A stretch of DNA of 60,427 nt from Lachnospiraceae bacterium (GTDB lineage Bacteria; Bacillota; Clostridia; Lachnospirales; Lachnospiraceae). Positions 34,359 through 43,230 of the stretch are shown here, in pieces (positions within the stretch are counted from its first letter, which is position 1; each line of letters begins with the position of its first letter). Where the stretch lies: NCBI GenBank assembly GCA_021205305.1, contig JAJPXU010000105.1:1-60427 (forward strand). Direction: 5' to 3'. A program made the position numbers and the translations under genes. A model generated the notes under the pieces. It was not told the origin of the DNA. It searched no databases and saw only the letters and a program-made list of their open reading frames with translations.

Positions 34359-35561
34359 CTGGAGTGGAATCCGGATTCTGAGAGAGAAAATGTCCGCGTA
34401 CACTTTGGCGGCCAGTCGGCCGGCAAAGGGTATGAGAGCTGGGGACAGGAGGGACGCTATGGCGGCCGGCTCTTTGGAGGTACGGCAGACGGTCTGCTGA
34501 CGCTTGCGATCCTCTTCCTGTGTGGCTTTGGCCTGCTGGTGCTTTCGAGCGCCAGCGCCTACAATGGCCAGGTGCGCTTCGGCGACGCGGCCTGGTATCT
34601 GAAAAAACAGTTTTTTGCCATGACGCTCGGTCTGGCAGCGATGGCAGGAATTTCCTCCATTGATTACCATGTGCTGAGACGTTTTTCTGGGGCAGCCTAT
34701 CTGCTTTCTCTGTTTTTGTCCGGCGCGGTTCTTCTGTTTGGAGACGCCTATAATGGGTCGCGGCGCTGGCTTTCGATCGGACCGCTGTCTTTTCAGCCGG
34801 CAGAATATGCCAAACCGGCCGTGATTCTTCTTCTTGCCAGTGTGGTCAGCCGGATGATGGGAAAAGTGCGCGGGGGTGCGATGATCGCTTCTGTCTTTCT
34901 GATGGTTCTGCCGATTGTTGCGCTGGTGGGGACGAACAATCTGAGTACGGCAGTCATTATCCTGGGGATTGCGGTCATCATGATTTTTGTTTCAAATCCG
35001 AAGATCTTGCCTTTTCTCTGGGTAGCAGTGGCCGGGATTGGATTTCTGGCGATCTTTTTAAGCCTGGAGTCCTATCGGTTGGAAAGACTGGCGATCTGGC
35101 GAAACCCGGAACTGTATGAGAAAGGATATCAGACGCTGCAGGGTCTGTACGCGATCGGCTCCGGCGGACTCTTTGGCCTGGGACTCGGTAACAGCCTGCA
35201 AAAGCTGGGTTTTGTTCCGGAAGCGCAAAATGACATGATTTTTTGCGTGATCTGTGAAGAACTGGGGCTCGTGGGCGCAAGTCTTCTGATTCTTTTGTTT
35301 CTTCTGCTGCTGTGGCGATTTATGGTGATTGCGACACATGCGCCGGATCTGTTTGGCGCCCTCCTTGTGGTGGGCATCATGGGGCATATTGCAATTCAGG
35401 TGATCCTGAATATCGCGGTGGTGACCAATACCATCCCCAATACCGGAATTACGCTTCCGTTTATCAGCTACGGCGGAACTTCGATGCTGTTTCTGCTTGC
35501 GGAGATGGGGTTGGCGCTTTCTGTGAGCCGCTACAGCGCCTGGCCGGGAAAACGGCGGTGA
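34359..35561 (+). CDS. ftsW: Septal peptidoglycan glycosyltransferase FtsW (SEDS family), probable CTG start
   Basis: SEDS-family polymerase that works with the division PBP. Motifs are NGSRRWLSIGPLSFQPAEYA, GTNNLSTAVI, GSGGLFGLGLGNSLQKLGF, PEAQNDMIFCVICEELG and TGITLPFISYGGTSM. No ATG, GTG or TTG lies in frame before the GTG at 34539, and starting there would cut off the first membrane helix (LLTLAILFLCGFGLLVL). The frame is open back to the murD stop, and a CTG at 34359 sits 4 bases after GAGGTGAT. That gives 400 residues, a normal FtsW length. A frameshift from the ATG at 34342 cannot be excluded. SpoVE-like function is an alternative, but the position favours FtsW. Confidence 0.85.
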   Translation: MEWNPDSERENVRVHFGGQSAGKGYESWGQEGRYGGRLFGGTADGLLTLAILFLCGFGLLVLSSASAYNGQVRFGDAAWYLKKQFFAMTLGLAAMAGISSIDYHVLRRFSGAAYLLSLFLSGAVLLFGDAYNGSRRWLSIGPLSFQPAEYAKPAVILLLASVVSRMMGKVRGGAMIASVFLMVLPIVALVGTNNLSTAVIILGIAVIMIFVSNPKILPFLWVAVAGIGFLAIFLSLESYRLERLAIWRNPELYEKGYQTLQGLYAIGSGGLFGLGLGNSLQKLGFVPEAQNDMIFCVICEELGLVGASLLILLFLLLLWRFMVIATHAPDLFGALLVVGIMGHIAIQVILNIAVVTNTIPNTGITLPFISYGGTSMLFLLAEMGLALSVSRYSAWPGKRR

Positions 35562-35631
35562 AGGGGTGTGCACATTCGCCATGGTTCATACATATAGTAT
35601 AAGGCGATATGTATGAATGGAGGCAGACCGC

Positions 35632-36921
35632 TTGCGCTATCTGGAAATTTCGGGGAAAAGACCGCTCCGCGGCGAACTGACGATACAGGGATCGAAGAAT
35701 GCGGCCTTGCCGGTTCTGACGGCCTGTCTGCTGGGCGATGGCCCATGTGTGATTGAGAATTGCCCGCAGATTCAGGATGTCGAGGATACGCTTGCGATTC
35801 TCCGAAAACTGGGCTGCAAAACAGGCCGTGTCGGGCATACCGTCTCCGTCGACGCGTCAGGGGCGGAACAATTTGCCATTTTCGGCGCGGAAGCAGAAAG
35901 AATCCGCTCTTCCGTCTTGTTTTTAGGCGCGCTTCTTGGTAGAATGGGAGAAGCGGCGCTTCCCTATCCGGGAGGGTGTGTGATTGGCAGCCGTCCGATT
36001 GATTTGCATCTGAAAGCGATGAAGAAGCTGGGCGTGCGTTTTTTTGAAAGGCCGGATACCGGAACCCTGCGGGAAGAACGTGGTATTTACGCGAATGCCT
36101 TCCATTTGCACGGAGCCTGCATTCAATTGCCGCAGCCAAGTGTCGGGGCGACGGAGAACACGATCCTCGCGGCGGTTCTTGCTGATGGCGAGACGGTGAT
36201 TGAGAACGCGGCTCTGGAGCCGGAGACGGATGAACTTTGCCGATTTCTGAATCTGCGTGGGGCAGATATTCGAAGAGAACGCGGCGGCCGGATTCGAATT
36301 ATCGGGAAAAAGAAGCTGGAAGCGGTGCGCTACCGCCTGGATGCGGACCGGATTGTGGCAGGAAGCTATTTGCTGGCAGGGGCAGCCTGTGGCGGAACCG
36401 TTCATTTTCGCAATTTGCCGGCCGAACAGCTTGCGGCGCTGCTTGCCATCCTGTCGCGGATGGGAGTTGCGATTACGGAAGAAGGCACCTTGTGCGCAGA
36501 AGGACGTCTTCTGGCAGCGGGGGATGTTGTGACTGCTCCATACCCTGGGTTTCCGACGGATTTACAGTCGCCGCTGATGGCGGTTCTCTGTGTCGCGCAG
36601 GGCGTGAGCCAGATCTGCGAGACGGTGTTTGAGAATCGATTCCGCACGGCGGCTGAGCTGCGAAAAATGGGTGCGGATATTACAATAGAAGGCAGCTGCG
36701 CACGGATGAAAGGCACGGCGGCACTGCATGGGGCGGACGTGAATGCACCGGATTTGCGCGGCGGCGCGGCGCTGGTGGCAGCGGCTCTGGCGGCAGCCGG
36801 ACGTTCCAGAATACAGGGATACGATTATATTGCACGGGGATATGAGGATATCTGCCGTGATTTTCAGAGCCTGGGGGCGGATATCCGCCTGACGGATGAC
36901 AGGGATGAAAAGGTTTGGTGA
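35632..36921 (+). CDS. murA: UDP-N-acetylglucosamine 1-carboxyvinyltransferase
   Basis: Cytoplasmic enzyme catalysing the first committed step of peptidoglycan synthesis, enolpyruvyl transfer from PEP to UDP-GlcNAc. Motifs are IQGSKNAALPVL, the fosfomycin-reactive cysteine in PGGCVIGSRPIDLH near residue 114, and PYPGFPTDLQSPLM near 305. I place the start at the TTG at 35632 (MRYLEISGKRPL), 8 bases after TGGAGG; an ATG at 35617 overlaps that RBS and adds five odd residues. The 429-residue length fits. The murG gene that often sits between ftsW and murA is absent here. Confidence 0.94.
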   Translation: MRYLEISGKRPLRGELTIQGSKNAALPVLTACLLGDGPCVIENCPQIQDVEDTLAILRKLGCKTGRVGHTVSVDASGAEQFAIFGAEAERIRSSVLFLGALLGRMGEAALPYPGGCVIGSRPIDLHLKAMKKLGVRFFERPDTGTLREERGIYANAFHLHGACIQLPQPSVGATENTILAAVLADGETVIENAALEPETDELCRFLNLRGADIRRERGGRIRIIGKKKLEAVRYRLDADRIVAGSYLLAGAACGGTVHFRNLPAEQLAALLAILSRMGVAITEEGTLCAEGRLLAAGDVVTAPYPGFPTDLQSPLMAVLCVAQGVSQICETVFENRFRTAAELRKMGADITIEGSCARMKGTAALHGADVNAPDLRGGAALVAAALAAAGRSRIQGYDYIARGYEDICRDFQSLGADIRLTDDRDEKVW

Positions 36922-36925
36922 ACAT

Positions 36926-38086
36926 ATGAGAACAAGACGGAAACGGATTCTGAAAAATTTCGGGTTTTTGCTGGTATTGGTTGTTCTGGTGCTGGCAGTT
37001 CTGTTTTTGTTCCGGGTGCGTAAAGTGACGGTATCCGGAAACAGCCGTTATTCCTCAGAACAGATTGAGGAGGGGCTGCTGACCGATTTCTTTTCAAAGA
37101 ATACTCTTGTTCTCTGGTGGACCTATAAAGATGGGGATATACCGGATACGATGCCTTACCTCGAAAGCATGAAAATTACGATGGATTCTCCGTTTTCCAT
37201 TACCGTTACCGTTTCGGAGAAAGAACTGGTCGGTTATTTTGATACAGGGAGTTATGCATATTTTGACGACAGTGGAATCATTCTGGAGATTACAGACACC
37301 GTCTACAGCGATATCCCGGTTATTACGGGTGTCAGTCTGGGAGAAGTGACTTTGTATCAGAAGGCGCCGACAGAGAGCAATTCCCAGCTGCGCACGATTT
37401 TGAGCCTACTGGAGCTGCTGGATTACCAGGGGCTGACGGCGAAAGAAATTCGTTTTGCGGACGATTCAGATATTACAGTGACCATCGGTTATATTGACGC
37501 GATTCTCGGGCAGGATGAGTATCTGGAGGAAAAAGTAGCGAACTTAAGAGCCATCCTGGACACCATGTCGAGCATGACGGCAGGTACGCTGCATCTGGAA
37601 AATGTGACAGGAAAGAATGAAGATATTGTATTTTCGCCTTCTGATGAGGTGATTGAGGAGACAGAGACCCAGACAGAGCAGCTGGAAGACGACAGTGCGG
37701 ATGGAACTGCCAATGTCGACACGTCGACGCTTGGCGGCGCCACGACAGATGGCGGCGCAGCGAGCGGAAGCGTGGACAGCGCAGACGGAGACAGTGGTTC
37801 GGACGATTCGGATGACAGCGGCTCCGATGATGACAGCGGCGATTCCGCCGATGCGGATTCCGGTGAGGAAGAGGATTCTGCCGATACGACGAGTTACAGT
37901 GCAGATGTGATGGCATTTAATTCCAGCGGGCAGCTGATCCATCATGTATCGATTCAGGACGGCGTCGTGGTGGACTCCAGCGGAAACGAGGTGGACGGCT
38001 GTTATGTGAACGAGGACGGGAATATAGTGGACGCATATCAGAACATCATTGACCCGGTGACAGGAGATGCGCTGAATTTACAATAA
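36926..38086 (+). CDS. ftsQ: Cell division protein FtsQ/DivIB with acidic linker and shared C-terminal module
   Basis: A 386-residue bitopic protein. A short basic tail, a membrane helix (NFGFLLVLVVLVLAVLFLF) and a POTRA domain (VRKVTVSGNSRYSSEQIEEG onwards) come first, followed by the DivIB beta domain. From about residue 230 the chain becomes a very acidic, Ser/Asp-rich linker of roughly 90 residues, followed by a ~46-residue module at 37913-38050. That module aligns with the end of PBP2 (about 20 of 46 identical). The ATG at 36926 is chosen because GGTGA, overlapping the murA stop, lies 4 bases before it; an earlier in-frame ATG at 36896 lies inside murA. Confidence 0.85.
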   Translation: MRTRRKRILKNFGFLLVLVVLVLAVLFLFRVRKVTVSGNSRYSSEQIEEGLLTDFFSKNTLVLWWTYKDGDIPDTMPYLESMKITMDSPFSITVTVSEKELVGYFDTGSYAYFDDSGIILEITDTVYSDIPVITGVSLGEVTLYQKAPTESNSQLRTILSLLELLDYQGLTAKEIRFADDSDITVTIGYIDAILGQDEYLEEKVANLRAILDTMSSMTAGTLHLENVTGKNEDIVFSPSDEVIEETETQTEQLEDDSADGTANVDTSTLGGATTDGGAASGSVDSADGDSGSDDSDDSGSDDDSGDSADADSGEEEDSADTTSYSADVMAFNSSGQLIHHVSIQDGVVVDSSGNEVDGCYVNEDGNIVDAYQNIIDPVTGDALNLQ

Positions 38087-38108
38087 TAAAAAAAAGTGAA
38101 GAAAAGAC

Positions 38109-38137
38109 TTGATTAATCTGGCGAGAAATTATATTAT
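38109..38137 (+). promoter_or_regulatory. Predicted SigA promoter for ftsZ
   Basis: TTGATT (38109-38114) and TATTAT (38132-38137) have a 17-base spacer in the 143-base gap between ftsQ and ftsZ, allowing ftsZ expression independent of the upstream cluster. Confidence 0.6.
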
Positions 38138-38229
38138 AGTGGGTAGTATTGTGTGCAGGAAATGTGACCTGTAAGGCGCGAGAGCATACATATACCGGAT
38201 GTGCCGGACTGCAAGAAGGAGGAAACACG

Positions 38230-39396
38230 GTGTTAGAGATAATGTCAAACGAAATGGAATCTGCCGCGAAGATTATAGTGATTGGCGTCGGCGGTGCTGG
38301 AAATAATGCGGTGAACCGCATGGTAGAGGATACGATTGCCGGAGTGGAGTTTATCGGGATCAATACAGATAAGCAGGCGCTGCTTCTGTGCAAGGCACCT
38401 TCGACGATACAGATCGGAGAGAAAGTGACGAAGGGGCTGGGCGCGGGAGCCAGACCGGAGATTGGACAGCAGGCGGCTGAGGAGAGCACCGAGGAGATCC
38501 GCCAGGCGATACAGGGAGCGGATATGGTGTTTGTTACCTGCGGCATGGGCGGCGGTACAGGTACCGGCGCGGCTCCGGTAGTAGCCGGGATTGCGAAAGA
38601 GATGGGGATTCTGACGGTCGGTGTTGTGACGAAGCCGTTCCGTTTTGAGGCGAAGACCCGTATGAACAATGCCCTGATGGGGATTGAGAAGCTGAAGGAA
38701 AATGTAGATACGCTGATCGTGATCCCGAATGATAAGCTTCTGGAGATTGTGGATCGCCGTACGACGATGCCGGAGGCATTGAAGAAGGCGGATGAGGTTC
38801 TGCAGCAGGCGGTACAGGGTATCACAGACCTGATCAACCTGCCGGCTTTGATCAACCTCGATTTTGCCGACGTACAGACGGTTATGAAGGACAAGGGTAT
38901 TGCGCATATCGGTATCGGACAGTCTAAGGGTGATGATAAGGCTCTGGAGGCAGTGAAGCAGGCCGTATCCAGTCCGTTGCTGGAGACGACGATCGCAGGT
39001 GCGAGCCATGTGATTATCAATATTTCCGGAGATATTTCCCTGATCGACGCGAACGATGCGGCAAGCTATGTGCAGGAGATGACAGGCGACGATACAAATA
39101 TTATCTTTGGCGCGATGTATGACGATACCTATGCAGACGAGTGCAGCATTACGGTGATTGCGACTGGTCTGGAAGATGCGAACAGCACGAAGCAGGACAG
39201 GCCTGCAAGACGGAGCTATTCGTCCGCGGCTTCGACCACTCACAGAGAGGCATCCACTGGCCCATCGGCATTTCCAAAGATGCCGTCCGTATCGCCGATC
39301 CGGAGTTCTTCATCGACTTCTGGTTCGACGCGGGTTCCGACCGGGAAGGTGCAGGAGAAGGATATTCAGATTCCGGATTTCCTGCGCAGAAGCTGA
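38230..39396 (+). CDS. ftsZ: Cell division GTPase FtsZ
   Basis: Tubulin homologue that forms the Z-ring. It has 388 residues. The nucleotide-binding [13 protein letters not shown] near residue 20, the tubulin signature [13 protein letters not shown] near 112, and the T7 synergy loop [12 protein letters not shown] near 213 are intact. The disordered Ser/Thr-rich linker ends in the partner-binding peptide [12 protein letters not shown]. The GTG at 38230 is preferred because AAGGAGG is 7 bases upstream, whereas the ATG at 38242 would be 19 bases from it. Confidence 0.97.
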   Translation: MLEIMSNEMESAAKIIVIGVGGAGNNAVNRMVEDTIAGVEFIGINTDKQALLLCKAPSTIQIGEKVTKGLGAGARPEIGQQAAEESTEEIRQAIQGADMVFVTCGMGGGTGTGAAPVVAGIAKEMGILTVGVVTKPFRFEAKTRMNNALMGIEKLKENVDTLIVIPNDKLLEIVDRRTTMPEALKKADEVLQQAVQGITDLINLPALINLDFADVQTVMKDKGIAHIGIGQSKGDDKALEAVKQAVSSPLLETTIAGASHVIINISGDISLIDANDAASYVQEMTGDDTNIIFGAMYDDTYADECSITVIATGLEDANSTKQDRPARRSYSSAASTTHREASTGPSAFPKMPSVSPIRSSSSTSGSTRVPTGKVQEKDIQIPDFLRRS

Positions 39397-39536
39397 TTCC
39401 TGCGAAGCAGCAAGGCAGGCAGACAGAGGCATAAGGAATCCGTCGGCAAGCCGACACCTTATGACATAGCCTGTGCGGATATTTCGTGAAGCAGAGTCGA
39501 GTGAATACATGCCAAAGCTGGCTTAGATATGAAAAG

Positions 39537-39565
39537 AAAAAGGGGCTGCGCAGGCAGCCCTTTCC
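39537..39565. terminator. Bidirectional terminator between ftsZ and aroE
   Basis: AAAGGGGCTGC and GCAGCCCTTT form a stem with one bulged G, between A-rich and T-rich flanks, serving convergent ftsZ and aroE transcripts. The preceding 140 bases after ftsZ hold only small inverted repeats. Confidence 0.8.
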
Positions 39566-39567
39566 TA

Positions 39568-40431
39568 TTAATTAAAATATTTTTCACGGATCGCTTCGAG
39601 GGGCAGATCCTGGCCGGTCCAGATGCGGAAAGCAGCTTCTCCCTGATAGAGCAGCATATAAAGACCGTTGGAGGTGCGGCAGCCGATTTTACCCGCTTCT
39701 TCGAGCAGTCGGGTGCGGCGCGGATTGTATATGATATCGGATACCATCAGATCCGGATGCAGGCAGGAAAGATCGGCAATCGGCAGTGCATCTGTATGCG
39801 GAGCCATCCCTACGGAGGTCGCGTTGGTCAGAAGCGTGCTTGCTTCCAGCGCCTGGCGAACGGCAGTCTGGTCGTTCAGGTCAATCACGTCCGCCTTGCA
39901 GGAGGTTCCGGCATTGATCTGATCCGCGAGACGGATGGCGTTCGGAAAAGAGCGGCCATTTTTCCGGTTCAGAATGTGCAGGACGGGTACGCCGCTAAGA
40001 GCGGCCTGGACTGCGATGGAAGAGGCGGCGCCGCCTGCACCGAGCAGACTCATCGCTCCGCTGGTGAAGTCATAGCCGATTTTCTGCATGGAATGGATGT
40101 AACCGATCCCGTCTGTGTTGTAGCCGATCAGGCGGCCGTTTTCGTTATTGACTGTGTTTACCGCACCGATCATGCGGGCTGCCTCGGAGATGTCGTCGAG
40201 GTGCTCCATAATGCGTTCTTTATCCGGCATGGTCAGGTTGAAACCGAAGACGTTCATGTCGCGGAGAATCCGCACCATGGTCCCAAGATCGGTATCCCTG
40301 GTGTCAAAGCACAGATAGACGCAGTCGATATCCAGAAGCCGGAAAGCTTCATTGTACATAGCGGGAGAAATACTGTGCGCCACAGGCGAACCAAGCAGGC
40401 AGCCAAGGCGTGTATGGCCGGTAATTTGCAT
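39568..40431 (-). CDS. aroE: Shikimate dehydrogenase
   Basis: NADP-dependent enzyme reducing 3-dehydroshikimate to shikimate. It has 287 residues. The substrate-binding SPVAHSISPAMYN near residue 15 is clear. The catalytic Lys/Asp pair lies in NLTMPDKERIM and IGYNTDG. The dinucleotide-binding SLLGAGGAASSIAVQAA follows near 128-144. GGAGG precedes the ATG. It is oriented against the division cluster and diverges from aroD, with which it shares the pathway. Confidence 0.94.
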   Translation of the reverse strand: MQITGHTRLGCLLGSPVAHSISPAMYNEAFRLLDIDCVYLCFDTRDTDLGTMVRILRDMNVFGFNLTMPDKERIMEHLDDISEAARMIGAVNTVNNENGRLIGYNTDGIGYIHSMQKIGYDFTSGAMSLLGAGGAASSIAVQAALSGVPVLHILNRKNGRSFPNAIRLADQINAGTSCKADVIDLNDQTAVRQALEASTLLTNATSVGMAPHTDALPIADLSCLHPDLMVSDIIYNPRRTRLLEEAGKIGCRTSNGLYMLLYQGEAAFRIWTGQDLPLEAIREKYFN

Positions 40432-40549
40432 AGCGTGTGCCTCCTGATAGAATGGAATGATTGATATATGAAGTAAATATCTTCTGCTACTATATCACAG
40501 ACAGGGTGGGATGGGCAAGTTCATTCCAAAATGAAACTACAGCTTTTTT

Positions 40550-40576
40550 AATTTTGATACTGTTCTGAACGGTTAA
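40550..40576 (+). repeat. Dispersed 27-base intergenic motif, copy 3
   Basis: AATTTTGATACTGTTCTGAA plus CGGTTAA lies just upstream of the aroD RBS and resembles the stretches at 19634 and 44761. Regulatory meaning is unknown. Confidence 0.4.
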
Positions 40577-40594
40577 AACGAAGGGAGAACAATC

Positions 40595-41353
40595 TTGACA
40601 AAGAATCATGCGATTACAGTACGAAATCTGACTCTTGGGGACGGAAGCCCCAAAATCTGTGTTCCGATTACGGCGCGCAATCCGGAAGAACTCCGGGAGC
40701 AGCTGGTGAAGGTACGTGAGGTCCCCTGTGACATGGCAGAACTGCGCGCGGACTATTATGATGGCGACCCGATTGAGGAATTGGCCGCGCTGCGCGGGCA
40801 GATGCCGGATATGCCGATTTTGTTTACTTTCCGCACGAAAGAGGAAGGCGGGGAACGTGAGATTTCCCTTGAAGAGTATGCTTCCCTGAATCGGCGGGCG
40901 GCCGGGGACGCTACGACGGCCGCAGCGGCAGATTTCATTGATCTGGAATACAATCGGGGCGAAGGTTTTCTGCGGGAACTTTGCCGGGAATTACAGGAAA
41001 AGGATGTAAAAGTGATCGCTTCCTTCCATGATTTTAACCAGACGCCGGATCCGGATACACTGGTTCGCCTGCTCTGCCGGATGCAGGAGCTGGGGGCGGA
41101 TGTGACGAAAGCAGCGGTGATGCCCTGCAATGAGCGGGATGTATTGAAGCTATTGCAGGCGGCGGTAGAGATGAAGGAGAAGTACGCAGATCGCCCGTAT
41201 ATCGTGATGTCGATGGGACGCCTGGGAGGCGTCAGCCGGCTGGCCGGAACCCTGACCGGGTCGGCGGTGACCTTTGCGGCTGCGGCAGCTTCTTCCGCAC
41301 CTGGGCAGATGGATGCCGACCTGGTGGCGCAGGTACTCTCTGTGTTAAAATAG
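40595..41353 (+). CDS. aroD: 3-dehydroquinate dehydratase, type I
   Basis: Schiff-base dehydratase of the shikimate pathway, 252 residues. Seen are ELRADYYDG near residue 49, the catalytic histidine in IASFHDFNQTPD near 148, the Schiff-base lysine in VTKAAVMP near 172, and the C-terminal GSAVTFAA strand. The start is a TTG at 40595, with GGGAGA about 8 bases upstream. Together with the divergent aroE it supplies shikimate. The bases right after the stop belong to the spoIIGA control region. Confidence 0.94.
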   Translation: MTKNHAITVRNLTLGDGSPKICVPITARNPEELREQLVKVREVPCDMAELRADYYDGDPIEELAALRGQMPDMPILFTFRTKEEGGEREISLEEYASLNRRAAGDATTAAAADFIDLEYNRGEGFLRELCRELQEKDVKVIASFHDFNQTPDPDTLVRLLCRMQELGADVTKAAVMPCNERDVLKLLQAAVEMKEKYADRPYIVMSMGRLGGVSRLAGTLTGSAVTFAAAAASSAPGQMDADLVAQVLSVLK

Positions 41354-41429
41354 AGTCGAAGAATGTCGTGAAAAAAATCGAATCAGCTTCCTGATTTTGA
41401 CAAAAAGTGAACCCTCTGCGGCGTATACT
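41354..41429 (+). promoter_or_regulatory. Spo0A-type spoIIG promoter with 21-base spacer
   Basis: Perfect TTGACA (41397-41402) and near-perfect TATACT (41424-41429) are 21 bases apart. B. subtilis spoIIG is known for a 22-base spacer and activation by Spo0A~P. Upstream lie 0A-box-like sites AGTCGAA (41354), TGTCGTG (41364) and AATCGAA (41376), the first two exactly one helical turn apart. Confidence 0.7.
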
Positions 41430-41457
41430 GGAAACAAGTACGCCGCAGAGGGTTTTT
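41412..41457 (+). terminator. aroD terminator, overlapping the spoIIG -10
   Basis: Perfect 14-bp arms CCCTCTGCGGCGTA and TACGCCGCAGAGGG (13-base loop) followed by TTTTT. Transcripts starting at the embedded promoter (about 41436) would lack the 5' arm and escape termination. Confidence 0.9.
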
Positions 41458-41463
41458 CTTATC

Positions 41464-41556
41464 TTATGCGCAGGGCCGGGCAAGGAGTCTTGCAGCTAAA
41501 GCGCACCCGGCCCGCGCGGGCGAGCAGGAGGCAAAAGGCCGCCTCCTACTCGATTA
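41464..41556. repeat. Dispersed post-terminator repeat, copy A (full length)
   Basis: Begins TTATGCGCAGGGCCGGGCAA, continues through CCGGCCCGCGCGGGCGAG, and ends in the CGAGCAGGAGGC...GCCTCCTACTCG hairpin. It lies seven bases after a terminator and forms most of the spoIIGA leader. Related to 25046, 45696 and 7987. Confidence 0.75.
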
Positions 41557-41580
41557 GCAAAACGGATTCGGAGGATGCGG

Positions 41581-42360
41581 ATGTATTATGAAATCTACAT
41601 AGATCAGTTTTTCCTGGAACAGTTTTTGAGCGGATTTCTGCTGCTTTCTGTGGCGGGAAGACTCAGCCGGGCGTCGCCATCCCCCGCCAGGCTGGTTTTT
41701 GCGAGCCTGGCAGGGGCGGCCTGTATGTCGGTGTCGGTTTGTCTGGGTCGGCTGAAGCTTTATCCGTTAGGATTTTTCGCCGCTGCCGGCTGCGCATTTT
41801 GGAGACGCCCGCTGCGAAAAAAATGGCAGGAGAATTTGCAGGCAGTGCTTTGCCTGCTGGCGGTGACAGTCTTTTTTGGCGGTGCGGTGGAAGCATTGAC
41901 CGCACTTCTGCCGTTGCCTCTGCTGGCGGCCCTTTTCGCTGCATATGCGCTTGTATCTGTTCTTTCCGGTTATGTGCGGGAAAAATTTCGCGAAACGGAA
42001 AACAGGGCAAGCGTTTGCATTTGCCTGAAAAGTCGAAGCCTGGTGCTGGAGGGGCTTCTCGATACCGGCAATTTTCTCACAGAGCCGATTACCGGGCATC
42101 CGGTCAGCATCGCGGATGAAAAAGCACTTGCCTCCCTGCTGGACACGGATTGGGAGGAACGTCAGGGCTTTTGCCTGATTCCCTACCATAGTCTTGGCAT
42201 GGACAACGGCTGGCTGCGCGGGGTGACGTTTGATGAGATGACGGTAACCATGCGGCGCGGCAGCCGGACGATTCGCCGTCCCATGATTGCCCTCTACGAG
42301 GAAAATGTGAGCGCCGGAAACAGGTACCAGATTATTGTTCACCCGGAACATGCGCCGTGA
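41581..42360 (+). CDS. spoIIGA: Sporulation sigma-E factor-processing peptidase
   Basis: Membrane aspartic protease that activates pro-SigE in the mother cell after a signal from the forespore. It has 259 residues, with an N-terminal half of about five hydrophobic helices and a C-terminal aspartic-protease domain. The catalytic motif is LLDTGNFLTEP near residue 160. It is immediately upstream of its substrate sigE. The ATG at 41581 follows CGGAGG by 6 bases; an ATG at 41575 is too close. The N-terminal half is diverged, as usual for this family. Confidence 0.92.
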   Translation: MYYEIYIDQFFLEQFLSGFLLLSVAGRLSRASPSPARLVFASLAGAACMSVSVCLGRLKLYPLGFFAAAGCAFWRRPLRKKWQENLQAVLCLLAVTVFFGGAVEALTALLPLPLLAALFAAYALVSVLSGYVREKFRETENRASVCICLKSRSLVLEGLLDTGNFLTEPITGHPVSIADEKALASLLDTDWEERQGFCLIPYHSLGMDNGWLRGVTFDEMTVTMRRGSRTIRRPMIALYEENVSAGNRYQIIVHPEHAP

Positions 42361-42410
42361 GCGCAGCGCACCGGGTGTCCTGAATTTTTGACAAAGAAGG
42401 AGTTTCATTT

Positions 42411-43163
42411 ATGGTTGTAAAAGTAGCAGTTCCACAGCGTTTTCAATTTAAGATGTCAGCCGGGGCGGCGGAAGTGCTTTTTTCACGTCCGAAAGACAGC
42501 CATTACATCGGGGGGACGGAAGTGCTCCCGCCTCCGCTGAATCAGGAGGAGGAACATACGCTTCTATCGGCGATTGGCCGGGAGGATGATCAGCGTGCGA
42601 GAAAGGAATTGATTGAACACAATCTTCGGCTTGTCGTATACATAGCGAAAAAATTTGACAACACGGGGGTAGGGGTAGAGGATCTGGTATCCATCGGAAC
42701 CATTGGCCTGATCAAAGGGATTAATACGTTTAATCCAGAGAAAAAAATCAAGCTGGCTACCTATGCTTCGCGCTGCATTGAGAACGAAATCCTGATGTAC
42801 CTGCGGCGAAACAGCAAAACAAAAATGGAAGTCTCCATCGAGGAACCGTTAAATACGGACTGGGACGGCAATGAACTTCTTCTTTCGGATATCCTGGGTA
42901 CGGATGAGGATGTGATTTCGCGTGATATGGAGACGGAGGCAGAGTATAAGGTGCTACAGAACGCGATCAGTAAACTTTCCAAACGGGAGCAGACGATTGT
43001 CTGCCTGCGCTTTGGACTCAACACAAAAGACGGACAGGAGAAGACGCAGAAAGAAGTCGCTGATTTGCTTGGCATTTCACAGTCCTACATCTCCCGTCTC
43101 GAAAAGCGCATCATCAAACGCCTGCGGTGTGAGATTGCAAAGATGGATGCGCCTGGGCGCTGA
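42411..43163 (+). CDS. sigE: RNA polymerase sporulation sigma factor SigE (pro-form)
   Basis: Mother-cell sigma factor of 250 residues. The first 25-30 residues ([18 protein letters not shown]...) are the pro-sequence removed by SpoIIGA. Region 2 is [21 protein letters not shown] and [19 protein letters not shown]. The promoter-contact helix is [17 protein letters not shown]. Region 4 has the [29 protein letters not shown] lies before the ATG. It is co-transcribed with spoIIGA across a 50-base gap. Confidence 0.96.
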   Translation: MVVKVAVPQRFQFKMSAGAAEVLFSRPKDSHYIGGTEVLPPPLNQEEEHTLLSAIGREDDQRARKELIEHNLRLVVYIAKKFDNTGVGVEDLVSIGTIGLIKGINTFNPEKKIKLATYASRCIENEILMYLRRNSKTKMEVSIEEPLNTDWDGNELLLSDILGTDEDVISRDMETEAEYKVLQNAISKLSKREQTIVCLRFGLNTKDGQEKTQKEVADLLGISQSYISRLEKRIIKRLRCEIAKMDAPGR

Positions 43164-43230
43164 TATTGTCAAGGCCTGAAATTTTTTTTATTTTCGCCGG
43201 TCACGCATAGCTGCGCCGCAAAAAGAGAAT

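Noticed and set aside
34342-34501. ATG at 34342 as the natural ftsW start.
   Set aside because: It is out of frame with FtsW and its 53-codon peptide has no family features; kept only as the frameshift alternative.
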